Below, in pieces: positions 1 to 12,180 of a stretch of DNA of 64,000 nucleotides. The stretch is from Dreissena polymorpha (lineage: Eukaryota > Mollusca > Bivalvia > Myida > Dreissenidae), in contig NC_068359.1 of NCBI RefSeq assembly GCF_020536995.1, positions 86,846,875-86,910,874 on the forward strand. The letters are read 5' to 3'. The notes beneath the pieces are model-generated. The model was not told where the DNA came from, made no database searches, and was given only the letters and a program-made list of their open reading frames with translations. The position numbers were made by a program, and so were the translations under genes. How positions within the stretch are numbered: position 1 is the first letter of the stretch; the number at the start of each line of letters is the position of its first letter.

Positions 1-1497
1 TGTGGTATACAGAAAGTGGTTATAGCTTCTTCTCAAGTTCGCATATTCCTTGACAGATACCGAACAATGACTCTGCCTTTCGTGAAAAATACATGCTTGC
101 TTTTCTGATGTCATTCTGTGTGTAAAAAAGCTATTCTGAAATGTAAGTCATTGGCTTTTCGTTGAAGAAAAATTGTGACCATGATATGTCTTCTATGTTT
201 TGCTTTGAACGACAATCGAAATACAGCAAAATGCATACCATAGGGTGACATTTCGGAAATAAATGGGTTATTATGGAATAAAATCAATTGTTTAACAGTT
301 GAAACATAGTGTTTTATTTTCATACGAATATCTCCGTAATAATTCATCAAAATAAGATTACTCCAATAGGTCAAATATAAGCAAGAAAAATTATTTTTGC
401 TGAAATTTTCATATAATGATTTTCATTGTTTATATAAATTCGGCGTCACTTAAATGGCGGATAAAACAACATCAAACCAACAAGAAACCAATGTAAGAAA
501 CTCAGTACATGTTATGGGTTACTCTTCGTTATATTTTATAAAGTGGGTTGTCAAAACGTATTATAATTATAATCTCGGACTATTTTTTTGTCGTGTAACA
601 TCGGACTCTGTTTCCACCATTAAGTAATAACATTCTTAAACTTCACTCGCACTTGGCCCAATGCTATCTATTTATTAACATTAACGTTTAAATAAAAATT
701 AGCCTCACAGTATAGTAACATTGCATTTCAAATTAAAGATTAATACCACGTTAAACACTTTCATTACCGTTCTATAAGTCAAAGGTTGCATGCAAACGAT
801 CTCATCAAAAGTTTAACTTAATGAAGTACGAATGTAATGAAACGGAGAGAGAATTCATATAATCGTCATGAAACATTTGAAATAATCGTTGCGAACGTCT
901 TAATACAATTATTGACTGGATATGCTCTTATTATAGCGCTGTGTGTGTGGGTTTTATTTATTTTCAATTCTTTGCATCACCTTTTTGTGTTTATTGGCGT
1001 CGCACTGAAGTGCGGCGACTAGTATGTATTATTTTTTTTTGCTTATGGGAGGAGAAGTTATTTTACGGATCAATGTATATATTTTTGTTGTCAGAATATC
1101 TTGCATAGTGGTGATTTTTTGTGTAAATTAGTGTAAATAAGTACTGCATTTGTGCCTATTACATTTACTACAACATTTATTGCCAATAATGCAAAGCTAA
1201 TTCTTTTAATTAATAACTGATCACAGGGACTGGGCAATAATAAAAGATCACAGGGACTGGGCAAATACGCTAACCGTTTAAACTTTCTGGTTTTGTATAA
1301 ATACAAAACATAATCAAAATATATTTATTTTGCGGTTTTTCTGACAATAGCGCAGACTTTTGCTGTTCGAGTTTTGGTTAACGCGTATTTTCTTCAATTT
1401 TACAAGACGACAGCGATTACACGGTTTATTGCTTTATTGATAACCGTTACACTACCGTCACTTATTAATATCTAAGTTATAAGGTGATTTTTCAAGC
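1..1497. other. Outer left arm, no gene recognised
   Basis: AT-rich sequence. Only the empty Ginger site (894-898) and a small hairpin, gtcgcactgaagtgcggcgac at about 1000, stand out. No upstream exon of the receptor was found here or in its right-arm counterpart. Confidence 0.5.
894..898. other. Empty target site of the Ginger-like insertion
   Basis: AACGT occurs once here. The matching place in the right arm has ACGTT on both sides of the transposon (49069-49073 and 54978-54982). Apart from scattered substitutions the flanks agree, so this is the uninserted state. Confidence 0.93.
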
Positions 1498-1567
1498 GGT
1501 TCCGTAGTGTAGTGATTAGTCGCTCGCTTCACATGTGAGAGGCCCAAGGTTCGAGCCCTAGTAGAAT
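1498..1567 (+). repeat. tRNA-Val-like relic
   Basis: Starts ggttccgtagtgtagtgatt, has an anticodon-loop-like ttcacat and a B-box-like ggttcgagccc, as in tRNA-Val(CAC). The acceptor stem does not close (3' end tagaatt) and the T stem has a mismatch, so it is a decayed tRNA gene or SINE head. Confidence 0.6.
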
Positions 1568-2287
1568 TAAATTATTTTATTTGTGTTTTATGTTATCTTT
1601 TTGTTTTGATGTAGACATTTTAGTTTAAATAAATATGCTGTTTTATTGTAACCATTTTTTGTTTTTATTATGGCCATGAAATATATGTGTGAGAGGGTGG
1701 GGGGGTTCGTAAACACATTAAAACTTTTACAGTGTTTTCATATCAATGAGTACTCAACCCCTATCGTAAATGAGCAACGTAAGAATAAGTTCAGAATCAT
1801 CTCCCCTTTAAGTTGAGAAAAATATGAAATTACGCTTACAATATGAAGCAGATTTTCTAAAACCTACACAGTTCTGTTCCATTAATGAAAACTGCACACG
1901 GATGCCAGTAAACAAAAAAGGAAACAAATGTAAATAAAATGAACTATGAAATATTTGGGGATTACAACACAAAATCATAGATAATGGTTATTTTGGGGTT
2001 ATAACACAACATCAAAGATAATGGTTATTTGGGGGTTATAACACAAAATCATAGATAATGGTTATTCCAGTATCTTTTTTTATTTTGCTTAAAATAATCG
2101 GCCAATATATTAATATTTATAGTAGAAAAAAATCGCTCCATGTAACTTCATTAAGTGCCTTTTACACTGAAATTTCCTACGGCCGTTGATGCTTTGCATC
2201 AATACTTATCTTGTATCTTAATGTGATGCATTCTAATCAAGGTTGCCACAACGTGTTCTAAGCATTCGCACTTAAACTTCATTCCAG

Positions 2288-2425
2288 TGCAGCCCGGGTA
2301 TTGCGGTGTACCGGATGTTCGAGAAGTTCCACACACAGCCACCCTATCACATGGTTCTGGGATGCGCTTGTTCCACAGCATCGGAGGCTACCTCGCAGGT
2401 CTCCTACCTTTGGAACCTCACGCAG
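2288..2425 (+). CDS. GABA-B-like exon A, left copy
   Basis: Counterpart of 47537-47674, 138 nt with the same ttccag acceptor and cag/gtaata donor. Frame intact. Confidence 0.82.
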
Positions 2426-4233
2426 GTAATACGGTAGCCTGTGTTGATTGACACTGGCTGAGACCTTCCGTGAACCTAATTGAGAGATTTTTAGTGTTAC
2501 CAATTGACGACTACATATACGACACGTGTATAGCTGTTTGCATGTCTGTAAATTTATGTCGCCGATTTTTTTTTAATTGAACGGATTGTTGCGGGAGCAC
2601 TGCACAGGAAATGCGCTGATGCCACTATTATTAGAATATGGTACTTAACAAATTACGTACTTCCAAATGGTATACTTTTGATTGCTACATGTACATTATA
2701 ACAGTGATTCAATAAAAATAGTTTATGATGTTATATTATTGCCTACAATAATTATATATAAATCTACATGTGTAAACAACGTTTATTCTACATTAAGGAA
2801 TATGGTACGAGAAACCGTTTGTAACTATGTGCTGTTTCCGTAGTACGATGGAATACGTTTAAATATTAGAATACGATGCTGTGCTAAATATATATGATAA
2901 TTTTGAAATCAAACAACAGTTTGAGAATTAAAAATGTTCGGTTTTATCTTACATATTGTGAGTATTGTTAAAATATTTGTTTATGACTCAGATTTTTTGT
3001 ATTTACAATGGCTTATGGTATTTTGTCAGTTTGTACATTTGCAGAAAGTTGATTTCAAGTAAAAACAGTTAAGTCGACAAAAGATAAATAATCGCGTATA
3101 TCAACAGAATTGTCTTCTGTAAATTTGGTAGTATTGGTAAGTTCGTTCCTAATTACCAGAGGCGTAGTTTGGTACAGGCCTTGTAGCATCTGAAAACACT
3201 TAACCTTGCAAAGAAAATAAAGATGCTAAAAGCGCTCTCACATCTGGCATGGCCACATTTATAGACAGGAATCAAGCTTTGACAAAATGACTTAAGGGGA
3301 CTAATTTCCTCAAAATTGACATGTTTGACGTGTTCAATAGTTTCTAAATTATAACGACATGGGTAGGTAAACATACGAGTGTCAGCTTATTGGTTACATT
3401 CTTGGACGCCATCTTTGACATGCTCGTACCTTGGGTTTTCAATAATATGTTTGTGATTATCATTGCGCACTTTTTAAAAAGCAGTACATAATACGCTCCA
3501 TTTCTGCATATGGATAGTTTGAATCAGCTCGACTGACATAACTCCAAGACATTCTAAAGCTGAAATAAATTGGTATGTGTACCTAATATTGTCAATGATA
3601 ATGGCAAATTGACCAACGTGCCGATTTTTGATTAAACTACGCGCGCATTCAAACTCTAGGACATAAAACATGTTACCTGTCAAATGAAATCAATAGTCAC
3701 AAGTAAAGCGTGTGGATGACAAAGTTAAAAAGGTCATAGGTTAAGGTCAAGATAAGGTCAACATAACTCATTTTAAAGATGAACGAAATAAATCAAATGA
3801 GCTGTTGTCCATTATTTCTCTAAAAAAAAACACGTGACGAGTGTATCTTTGTGACAAATGCGGATTGGTTGTTTATTTTAATTTTAAAATCTTTTGTAGA
3901 CGTATCCTATAATTCTGACAACAAGTAATGGCCCAGCATGTAGAGAATATCAACAGTTTCATCAAAGTTAATCATTTATTTCATTATAGATTATTCTCTG
4001 ACATGAAAATTCGAATAGCGCGTGTTGATCACAACACACGTCATCGTCGGATACCCAAGAGTAATTCATAATATGGAGAATAGCGGAATGGGTCGAACGT
4101 GGGTATCCGACATTGAACACACGTGCAAGACATTATAAATGCCCATACTCTATCCGTCTTTGAACCATCTCACGTGTATCGCTCGCATGCTTGTCTGTGC
4201 TTACATTACATTATGTACTTGGGGCTTTTACAG
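2426..4233. other. Intron between exons A and B (left copy)
   Basis: About 1.8 kb of AT-rich sequence with no recognisable gene or named repeat. Right-arm counterpart: 45757-47536. Confidence 0.6.
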
Positions 4234-4407
4234 CTTTCATTCGGCTCCTCATCCCCTAGTATGTCCGATCGGACCCGGTTCCCAAAGTTCTTCAGACTAA
4301 CAGTGCCTGATCAAAAACTGAATGATCTTCGAATTTTTATGATGAAGAATTTGTTCAACTGGAACATCGTGGCGACTCTACATCAGGCCTTGGAGTTCTT
4401 TTCTGTT
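4234..4407 (+). CDS. GABA-B-like exon B, left copy
   Basis: Counterpart of 45583-45756, 174 nt. It differs by a silent C/T in LSFGSSS. Donor gtt/gtaaga. A large element with inverted ends begins 25 bases after it. Confidence 0.88.
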
Positions 4408-5942
4408 GTAAGAAATGTTCTTTACCACTGATGGTCAGCGTGTGGCTATGATATTAATTGACCAGTCGCCAACTCCGCCCACATTTTGTCGATCAGCCAA
4501 TCAGATATCGATTTTTTCACACACCCCTCAGCAACGCTTATCTGGCCGCCATTTTGTCCGACAAACAAATCGTGTTGTACATATGGAATGGACGTAATTT
4601 TTAAGAGTTTACACAGATTTTACATCAAATGCATGATCATTACTGTTCGATCATTATTCAAAATTGTAGGTGCTATACATACTTTATAAAAGGTTATTAT
4701 TTTATCTTTATTTCTTGAATATATGAACGAGTAATGAGAAAACAAACACAATAAATAGTTTAACCACACCAGGTGTGTGTTCCATAAAACATGTTATACC
4801 GTTTGATGCACAATATTATTAAACAGTTTGGGCAACATAATAATTGCCACACGTGCTTATTAATCTCAGCGTAATTGTCGATGATTAATAAATAACAGTA
4901 TGTTGCGTGGATCTCAGAATGAAGGAGCATTAAGGCATTGTTAGGTACTGTACACAAGAAAAGAAAACTATTTAATTACTTCAATGATTTCCAATTATAT
5001 ATTTATTTTCTGTGGATCATAAACAAGGGAAATCATTATAAATTGTTAACTTAAATATTGTTTTAACTAAAGTAAAAACAACAAAAAGGTGATTTCAACG
5101 CGGCTTAGCCAGCTTAATGCGACTTCAAGTGTAAAATGTAAGGCTTATAATACAACAACAACATTTCTAATACATCATATATTGATACGGGGAGAAATGT
5201 GAAAATTTCAATTAACATATAAGGGCCATCGTGTTATAAATAAGCAAATGCATAATATGCTAAATGTATTCAATTTGAATGTTCGTGAACAGCACCGTAA
5301 TACCAACATTTCATTTGTTGATAGTGAAATGTAACAGGTTCGCATTAAACATAAATGAAATAAAATGCATATTAGACTATCTGTTAATGAAACGACGAAA
5401 TTAGGCCTGTTTTAAATTATGGTTACAATCAAAATTTAATTTATATCTAAATAAAAAAAAATCGGTGTCTTTTAAAAATAACTCAATAAAACAAAGATCT
5501 AAACATTTTAAATAAACAAAAAACCCATCATGATATGGATATGTCATTTGCATTTAATAAAAATATTTTCAAAATTATAGATGAATAGCCACCGGGCTCA
5601 CTGTCAGACGGTTGAATACAAGTTCAAAATCAATATGAAATAAATGCTCATTTTTACAACGGATTTTTCATCAACTCCCTATATAATATGTATAAGAAAC
5701 GTTTCTGATAGTCAGTCTGCCGTTAACTCATTTATTTTGATTACGCCATTTCTCTCTAAAGTTTCATTTCTCTCTAAAGTTGTTATGATTGTATTTACGT
5801 TTTACAAAGCAGTTTAGTTTAGTGTGCGGCTTTAATAATTTATATTATAGAAAAGAGCATAATACGTGATTACAAATATAGAATTTTCCTCACGCAATCC
5901 GCTATAATTGCGATCTGCTTGTCGGAGTTTTCTAATCACTAG

Positions 5943-6042
5943 ACCACGTGACTATGTGGGCGGAGCGATCGATAATTTGGCTATTGGTCAATTGACATGA
6001 CGCCTTATCAGTGATCGCTCCGCCCACTTTATCACGTGGCTC
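5943..6042. repeat. Fold-back with GTGGGCGGAGCGATC stems
   Basis: The arms are gtgggcggagcgatc and gatcgctccgcccac, extended by cacgtg on both sides, around a loop of about 40 bases. A half-copy with the same GC box occurs at about 7858-7874. Right-arm counterpart: 43951-44050. Confidence 0.75.
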
Positions 6043-7545
6043 AGCGGGAAGAAAACCTAGACAAGCTAACACCAAAATGGCTTCTTTGCCTATAGACTGC
6101 ATATAGACTTACGCGATATTCCGGATTATTTTATGGACTTGTTTAACACCATATTACACTTGTAAAGGGGTTGATGCCATTTAGTTATTCTGCAAATGCA
6201 AAAAATATACGATTAAAGAGAACATCGGCTATTTATAACGGGTAAATCGGTACATTAAACACGCTCTCAAACGCTTGCGCGCTTACCGAAATCGAACCCG
6301 TTATTACGTGTAATGGTGGTATTTGCAATAAATTAACACTTCACCGGTATTTACCCGTGTTATTAACAAAATAATTACCGAAACATTCCGCCCTACCCGT
6401 GTATTTGACACGAAATAACGCTTTATAACTGGGAATTCGGTGAAGTTTTACGCGCTTTCTGACGCCGGGTGGGTACCTCAATCCTACATGTTATTGCGTA
6501 TAAAAGTGATATTAATCATATTAAACATTGCTTATGGGACATTTATCAATCACTATAATTTAAAGCGCAAAAACAACACCGTAAGTTTGGACATTGTCTG
6601 ATATAAAATTAGCGTTGTACAAAATGGAATACGGTTAGGCTATTATAAATAAATAAGGCTACCAATATCAGACGCTCGCGCAGGTACCGACTTCCCCGAA
6701 GTTACCGCATTTTATTGGCTAACTAATATCCGTAATAATAACTCTTATACAATATCATTTATCAATACGTCTTAATTAAAATAATAACAAAATGGTTTTC
6801 ACTTGTTTCTGACACACACAGAAACGCGACTTTTAACGGGGATTTCGTAAAGTTACACAAATTGGGTACCCAAATTCTCAATTATTTTACATGCACACGT
6901 GACATAATACATACTTAATAATGCTTAGTTATTGCTTATATGACATTTCAAGTTATTGAAATAAATTAATGTTCTATAAAGGGAATCTCGGTAATTCTTG
7001 AAGCTTCCACTCGCTCTTGTCAAGACCGCATTGCCGCGTTGGAAACGGTATAAATTTAATTCATCTAACTTATCTTTCTGGATACCAAATGTCAGAGTTG
7101 CATTAACCCCTTTTACACCGTTTTTGCCATATTTCATTTCCGTTTTTTAATCCGAACAAAATAAACGAAACTCGTTTATAAAATGAGATCTAGGCATTCG
7201 AGCTCCTAGTGTGAATTAAAAGCGTTTATTGGTGACACCACATGAGTGCAAATGTGTAGATACCGTTAATAAGATAACATATCACATGTCACCTTCAAAT
7301 AACATGTATGATGTCAATTAAGTGCATTACTATCAGAGTAATAAAACACAGCATGAATTAGGCTACATGCTTGGTTTTATTTCTCTTTAAGTAATGCAGA
7401 TGAACCTCGCTTCTGACCTAGTAACTGATAAAACTATTTTTTTTAAAGGTGAAATATTATGTGATAATCAGATCGATAACATAAACTATTTAAATCTGCT
7501 AGTATATCCGATAAAAATATATTATAATTGTCTTTGACAGGGTTG

Positions 7546-7709
7546 ACGTTCAGTTGTTCGTGGTGACGACCGCATGTATTTATACATCTCTTACACTTCT
7601 CAAGATCTCTTTTCGGCACTGGAAACGATATAAATTAAATGTCACCAACTAATCTTTCAGGATATCGATTGTCCGAGTTACATAATCCCCATTGACACCG
7701 TCTAACCAT
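7546..7709 (-). pseudogene. THAP zinc-finger relic
   Basis: Minus-strand counterpart of 42047-42213, beginning ATGGTTAGACGGTGTCAATG. A more decayed related copy is at about 6965-7137. The final C-x2-H pair of the THAP finger is not seen. Confidence 0.55.
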
Positions 7710-7902
7710 TTTTAATCGTTTTTTTTTAAAGAAGAAAACAAAAGAAACTCGTTGGAATAAAAGTGAACCTAAACATGTAGCTTGTCTAGAAAATGGCGGA
7801 CAGGTCGTTGCTAACGAGTGCGCCCGAGTAATCGATCGCTGATTGGTGGATCAATTCTAGTGGGCGGAGCGATCATAGATAAGGTGTCATGTCAATTAGT
7901 AA

Positions 7903-8072
7903 AAACATCATTTTCAATGAAAAATTAGCAAATTATAACGAAAAGCCAACTTCTGTGGAATTAACATTCTCTATCATACGTGTGTTTATTTGATACTGAT
8001 TTTTTTCTGAGAAGTTGATTTTTCGTTATAATTTGATAATTTTTTATTCGAAATTATGTTTTTACTAATTAA
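7903..8072. repeat. AT-rich fold-back, about 60-bp arms
   Basis: The left half (agtaaaaacatcattttcaa through aaattataacgaaaa) is repeated inverted in the right half around a short centre. It sits at the end of the THAP-bearing element. Confidence 0.7.
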
Positions 8073-8308
8073 TATCATAGCCACGCGCTAACCACTAGTT
8101 TTAACGCATTAACTGAAAAACTATGTGTTATTGCATTGTACAAACTCTCTTGTAAAATGACTTATTACTAAGAAATTATAACCATAAAAATAAAATGAAA
8201 GTCTATATTTTGTAAAAGTACTTCATCATTTCAAGTATATACAGGAACTGAGATTTTAGCGGTCTGATAGGTATTTCTATTATCATTAATACAATAACTT
8301 GTTTTTAG

Positions 8309-8410
8309 GTAACCGACGATTTTGTTGAAAAGGCAACAGCAAATAACATTACAATACTGTCACAAGAGATTTTCATGCACGATCCTTACGCGAGAGTGAA
8401 CAACTTAAAG
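8309..8410 (+). CDS. GABA-B-like exon C, left copy
   Basis: Counterpart of 41349-41450, 102 nt, frame intact. Confidence 0.88.
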
Positions 8411-8617
8411 GTGTGTAGCTTTTTTATAATGATTCATTTTTTTTATTTTGAGCATCTTATCGTTTTTAAAAACATTACAAAAGATATAAAGAGTGGAATA
8501 TTGATCTCATTGAAGGAGTAATTGTACTGTAAATTTTGTGGTATAAAGTAGTTTTGGCGTTAAATATGTTTGAATTTTATCTGATTTTAGTTAACGCATC
8601 AACTGTCTGGCCACTGA

Positions 8618-9078
8618 GCTCGATTGGTCATTGTCGGCTCGGGTACTACTTACATGTACCCCGGGTACTCTTAAGTATACTTAAATGTACCCCGGGTACG
8701 GTAAATATATATATACTCAAACGTACCTGGGAATGTTAATGCTACACCGGTCGTTGTCGTTTTTTTTTAATTAATAATGTTCACATTTATGTCAATTTTC
8801 TATTTAATGGCCTCTATATTATCGAAACTCATACTTAAATAGCATGTTGATGCAGGTCTTTTAAAGAGAAGTTTGTTTACGATAAACAATATCGTTTTAC
8901 GGTAATCGATCGAGCGTTTTACGACATCTAATTTTATGTGGGAATACAACTCGGGTGCAGTCTAATATCAACCGGGTACGTTTAAGTATATTTACCGTAC
9001 CCGGGGTACATTTAAGTATACTCAAGAGTACCCGGGGTACATGTAAGTAGTACCAGAGCCAACAATGATCAATCGAGC
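8618..9078. mobile_element. MITE-like element with long inverted repeats, next to exon D
   Basis: Inverted repeats of about 120 bp begin gctcgattggtcattg and contain several copies of the near-palindrome gtaccccgggtac. The inner part is unrelated AT-rich sequence. It ends 26 bases before exon D at 9105, inside the usual branch-point and polypyrimidine zone. Confidence 0.75.
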
Positions 9079-9104
9079 GTCCATTGGTATGTCGTGTGTT
9101 CCAG

Positions 9105-9170
9105 GCCCACGATGCCCGCATAATCATGACGGCAATGTACGAAAACGAGGCTCGGTCTGTGCTGTGTGCG
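9105..9170 (+). CDS. GABA-B-like exon D, left copy
   Basis: Counterpart of 40594-40659, 66 nt, frame intact. The donor reads gcg/gtaaat, weaker than gtaagt in the other arm. Confidence 0.88.
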
Positions 9171-10352
9171 GTAAATGCTATGCTCAATTATTGATTTGTT
9201 AAGTGGTAAAAATGTATGCATTCTCTTGAACAGCAATATACTTTTAAATTGTGATGTCATTCGATTGTTATCATTTTCAGTCGAAATATGCTGCATGGAA
9301 TAGTCTGGGGAGCTAAAGAATCGTTCTTGACATAGCATCTTTAGTATAGTCACAACTTTTAGCTTTTGAAGCATTTGGTTCGGTATTTTTTTATAAATAT
9401 CCCGGTGTCATAAAAACAAACACTGTGTTATAAGTCGGAGTACCGGTAAATAGTTTTTTCTTAAGTTGTACCCTGAGTGTATAAATGTACAGACACTAGA
9501 TGGTCTCGCATACATGTACTCGCTATCGTGAAAGGCATGCCGAAAAAATACTTTAACAATTGTCTCCCAAAAGATTAGAAAGTTGTAACTCTCATTAATG
9601 CTCACATAAAAATGTTTGGACACATACAATTTCACTCTAAATTCTACTGTAGTCAATGCGTGAATCACGCATGGGGTCAGAATTAAGAAAAAAAACGGCC
9701 GCCGATGTCTCAATTCGATCGAGAAATCGAGTTTTCAAACAAGTACATCTTCCTTATTACTTAATTGTTTTTAATCGGATGACGCCTATCATAGGGCCAA
9801 CCGGAAGCGGTTTCGGCGAGTATCAACCGTTTTCCTCTGGTTGGTCTGAGTGTGGAGTTTTCTCAATTCTTACCACGTGATTCCCCGCATTGGTGGTTAA
9901 AAAGACTAACGACTTCTCTTCAGCAAATACTAGTAGTAACAGCAATACAAACTCATTTCTTACCGATAATATAAATATTTAGGTCAATATGAAAGTTTGA
10001 GCGATATTTACCGAGTAGTTAAAGGTGAGAAAAAATGGGAGTACGTTTGCAATAGTGGCAAACAGACAAAGTGCCGTAAATTTATCAAAACAAAGTGGAA
10101 ACATTATTTCTGTATCTACGATCATCTACAAATTAGCGTACTTCAATCACGAGAGTTTAATAAGCGAAAACCAGCGTGTTGTTATTAAGGAGTTGAACAA
10201 AACATCAAACAATGTATTCAATATTAAACAAAGCGACAAAGGGCCATAATTATTGTTATTGTGGTAGTGGTTCTTCGCTTATGTATTACAACACGTCTGT
10301 TTGATTCGATCCTTTAATAACGTCTGATAAAAGAAAACAACAATAATGATGA

Positions 10353-10401
10353 TGACGTCAACGTAAACCATACATAGTTGCGGCAAATAGCGTTGACGTC
10401 A
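10353..10401. repeat. Small inverted repeat with two TGACGTCA sites
   Basis: TGACGTCAACG and CGTTGACGTCA face each other across about 27 bases. TGACGTCA is the consensus CRE octamer. It lies in the intron between exons D and E; function is unknown. Confidence 0.55.
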
Positions 10402-10663
10402 CAAATACTTAACAATTATATCAAACCCTGTTGCAGCCAAAAGTACGTTCTTTAAGAACATTTGCACATAACGTTTGTTCTACTGTGCATGTTTAATGAT
10501 TTAAAGAGACATTGGCCTGCGCTGTTTGTTCTGAAGTTTAAAAACCAGCTGAAGGACAATAATTCTGCAAAAACGCATCGATGCTAAAATTTTGTTTTTA
10601 TTTTTTTTTACCCACGCGGTTATTAAACATAGAAAGTTTGAAAATAATCCACCCAGGTGTAAT

Positions 10664-11155
10664 AGAGGCCTTTCCACGTTTTGGGAAATTGACACCATTT
10701 AAAAAAAAATAGTTTCAGATTCGCAAATTTTGGGTTAAGTTATGATATTTTTGAGGAAACAGTAATACTGAACATGTGTCATGAAAATATCCATTTTCTC
10801 CATCTTTTTGACGATTTAACAAGCATAAAATTATAAACCGTTGCAACGCGAAACGATTTAATAATTTGGAGAGTTATGTTGTTGTCGTTATATTTTTTGA
10901 AATAACGATTGTTTATACAAAGTATAAAATACAACTCTTATTATATGAGCACGAATGGCCGAGTGGTCTAAGCGGTAGACTTTTAATGCAGGACTCCAGG
11001 AGTCAGTGGTTCGGGCCCAGGCGAAGGTTACTTTTTGTTAAATTGTATTCTTGTTTTTTTTTACTGGAGCTTTTTAGATCTTATGTTTACATTTATCCAT
11101 ATAAAGCATTTAATGACAAACTTCAATACATGCCGAAATCTGTGAAAAGGCCTCT
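10664..11155 (+). mobile_element. TIR element with tRNA-like core, copy 1
   Basis: Ends agaggcc...ggcctct, flanked by gtaat on both sides (10659-10663, 11156-11160). Near the centre (about 10948-11030) is a class II tRNA-like unit with A box tggccgagtgg, a variable arm gactccaggagtc and a B-box-like ggttcgggccc. It combines DNA-transposon ends with a SINE-like promoter. Confidence 0.7.
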
Positions 11156-11158
11156 GTA

Positions 11159-11393
11159 ATCCATTTATGCTTAGCGTCTAGAAAAAAGGCATTGACAAAC
11201 AGCGTAGACCTAGATGAGACACCGCATGATGCGGCGTCTCATCAGGGTCTGTGCTGTTTGCTTTAATGAATTTCTGTAAGAAATATTCTAAATATCGAAA
11301 TAAATATACTAGACATACCTAATTTTGGAAATAAATTGATCCAATTTAGAAGGATGGGAGAGTCCACCAGGCATAAATGGGTAAAAGAGGAGT
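11159..11393. mobile_element. Palindromic MITE family 1, copy a
   Basis: Ends ccatttatgc and gcataaatgg, with an inner palindrome around gatgcggcgtctcatc. It starts 4 bases after tRNA-core element copy 1. Confidence 0.75.
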
Positions 11394-11554
11394 TGAACGC
11401 ATGAAGTCTTCCAAAACCCGTCGCAGCCTATTCCGTTCTTCACCATCTCCACTCTTGTCATTCAGCCTTTCAAGTTTGATTACACTATACTTAAATTGTG
11501 TCAATGCACGAATATACAACAATACAACGATGCAACAAAATTAATAGGTGCGTA

Positions 11555-12094
11555 AAAGGAGCCATCCAACAGATTTCACGTTTTGGTAAATTGACAAAAT
11601 TAAAAAGAAGTTGTTTCAGATTCGCAAATTTTCAATTTAATTATGATATGTTTGAGGAAATAGTAATACTGACCATTTACCAAGCTCTTTAATATCTATT
11701 ATATGCATATTTGATGATTATCTAGTATATGCATCTTTTGGTGATTTGAAAACCTGAAAATTATAAAGCGTCGTGCGACGCGAAACGATTGAATAATTTG
11801 GAAAGTTCTGTTCTTGTCTTTTTATTTTGGGATACAACGAGGATTGCTTATATAGGTAAAAAATACATTTGCTCTAAGCATTGATGGCCGAGTGGTCTAG
11901 GTAGGACACTTTTTACTCCAGGGATCAGTGGTTCGAGCCCTGTTGAGGGTTACATTTGTTTTATGTATCTTTTTAAATTGCATTATTGGGGTTTTTTTTA
12001 CTGGAGATTTTTAGGTCAAATGTTTAAATTTATCAATATAAAGCATTTAATTACAAGCTTCAATACATTCCAAAATATGTTGGACGGCCCCTTT
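11555..12094 (+). mobile_element. TIR element with tRNA-like core, copy 2
   Basis: Inverted ends aaaggagccatccaacagat and its imperfect complement before 12094. Core at about 11878-11955: tggccgagtggtctagg and ggttcgagccc. It ends about 85 bases before exon E. Confidence 0.65.
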
Positions 12095-12180
12095 CAAATT
12101 AAAAAAAACACAAGAACACGCCATTTTAATGCGTCCAACATGTGTAGTGCATGTAAAATTGAATACCTCGTCTGCTACAG

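Larger units (their letters stand above)
4432..8094. mobile_element. 3.66-kb element with inverted ends and THAP remnants (left arm)
   Basis: The two ends carry a 28-bp inverted repeat with two mismatches (tggtcagcgtgtggctatga at 4432; its complement at 8067-8094). The interior holds two THAP-like relics on the minus strand and GC-box fold-backs. It is probably an old DNA transposon, or a non-autonomous relative that captured a THAP exon. No target duplication is clear. It lies in the intron after exon B. Confidence 0.5.

Noticed and set aside
837-1022. Small membrane-protein-like frame (NVLIQLLTGYALIIALCVWV)
   Set aside because: Its right-arm counterpart is interrupted by the Ginger-like insertion. 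It has no splice or family support, and hydrophobic frames are common in AT-rich DNA.
2199-2503. Minus-strand frames over exon A
   Set aside because: They are antisense to the recognised plus-strand exon, which has splice sites and family similarity.
9997-10249. 63- to 74-residue plus-strand frames in the intron between exons D and E
   Set aside because: No family recognised and no splice sites consistent with the receptor; the frames are not needed to complete the gene.
10948-11030. Functional tRNA-Leu or tRNA-Ser gene
   Set aside because: A and B boxes and a variable arm are present, but the same unit recurs inside at least four repeat elements and its acceptor stem does not pair well.
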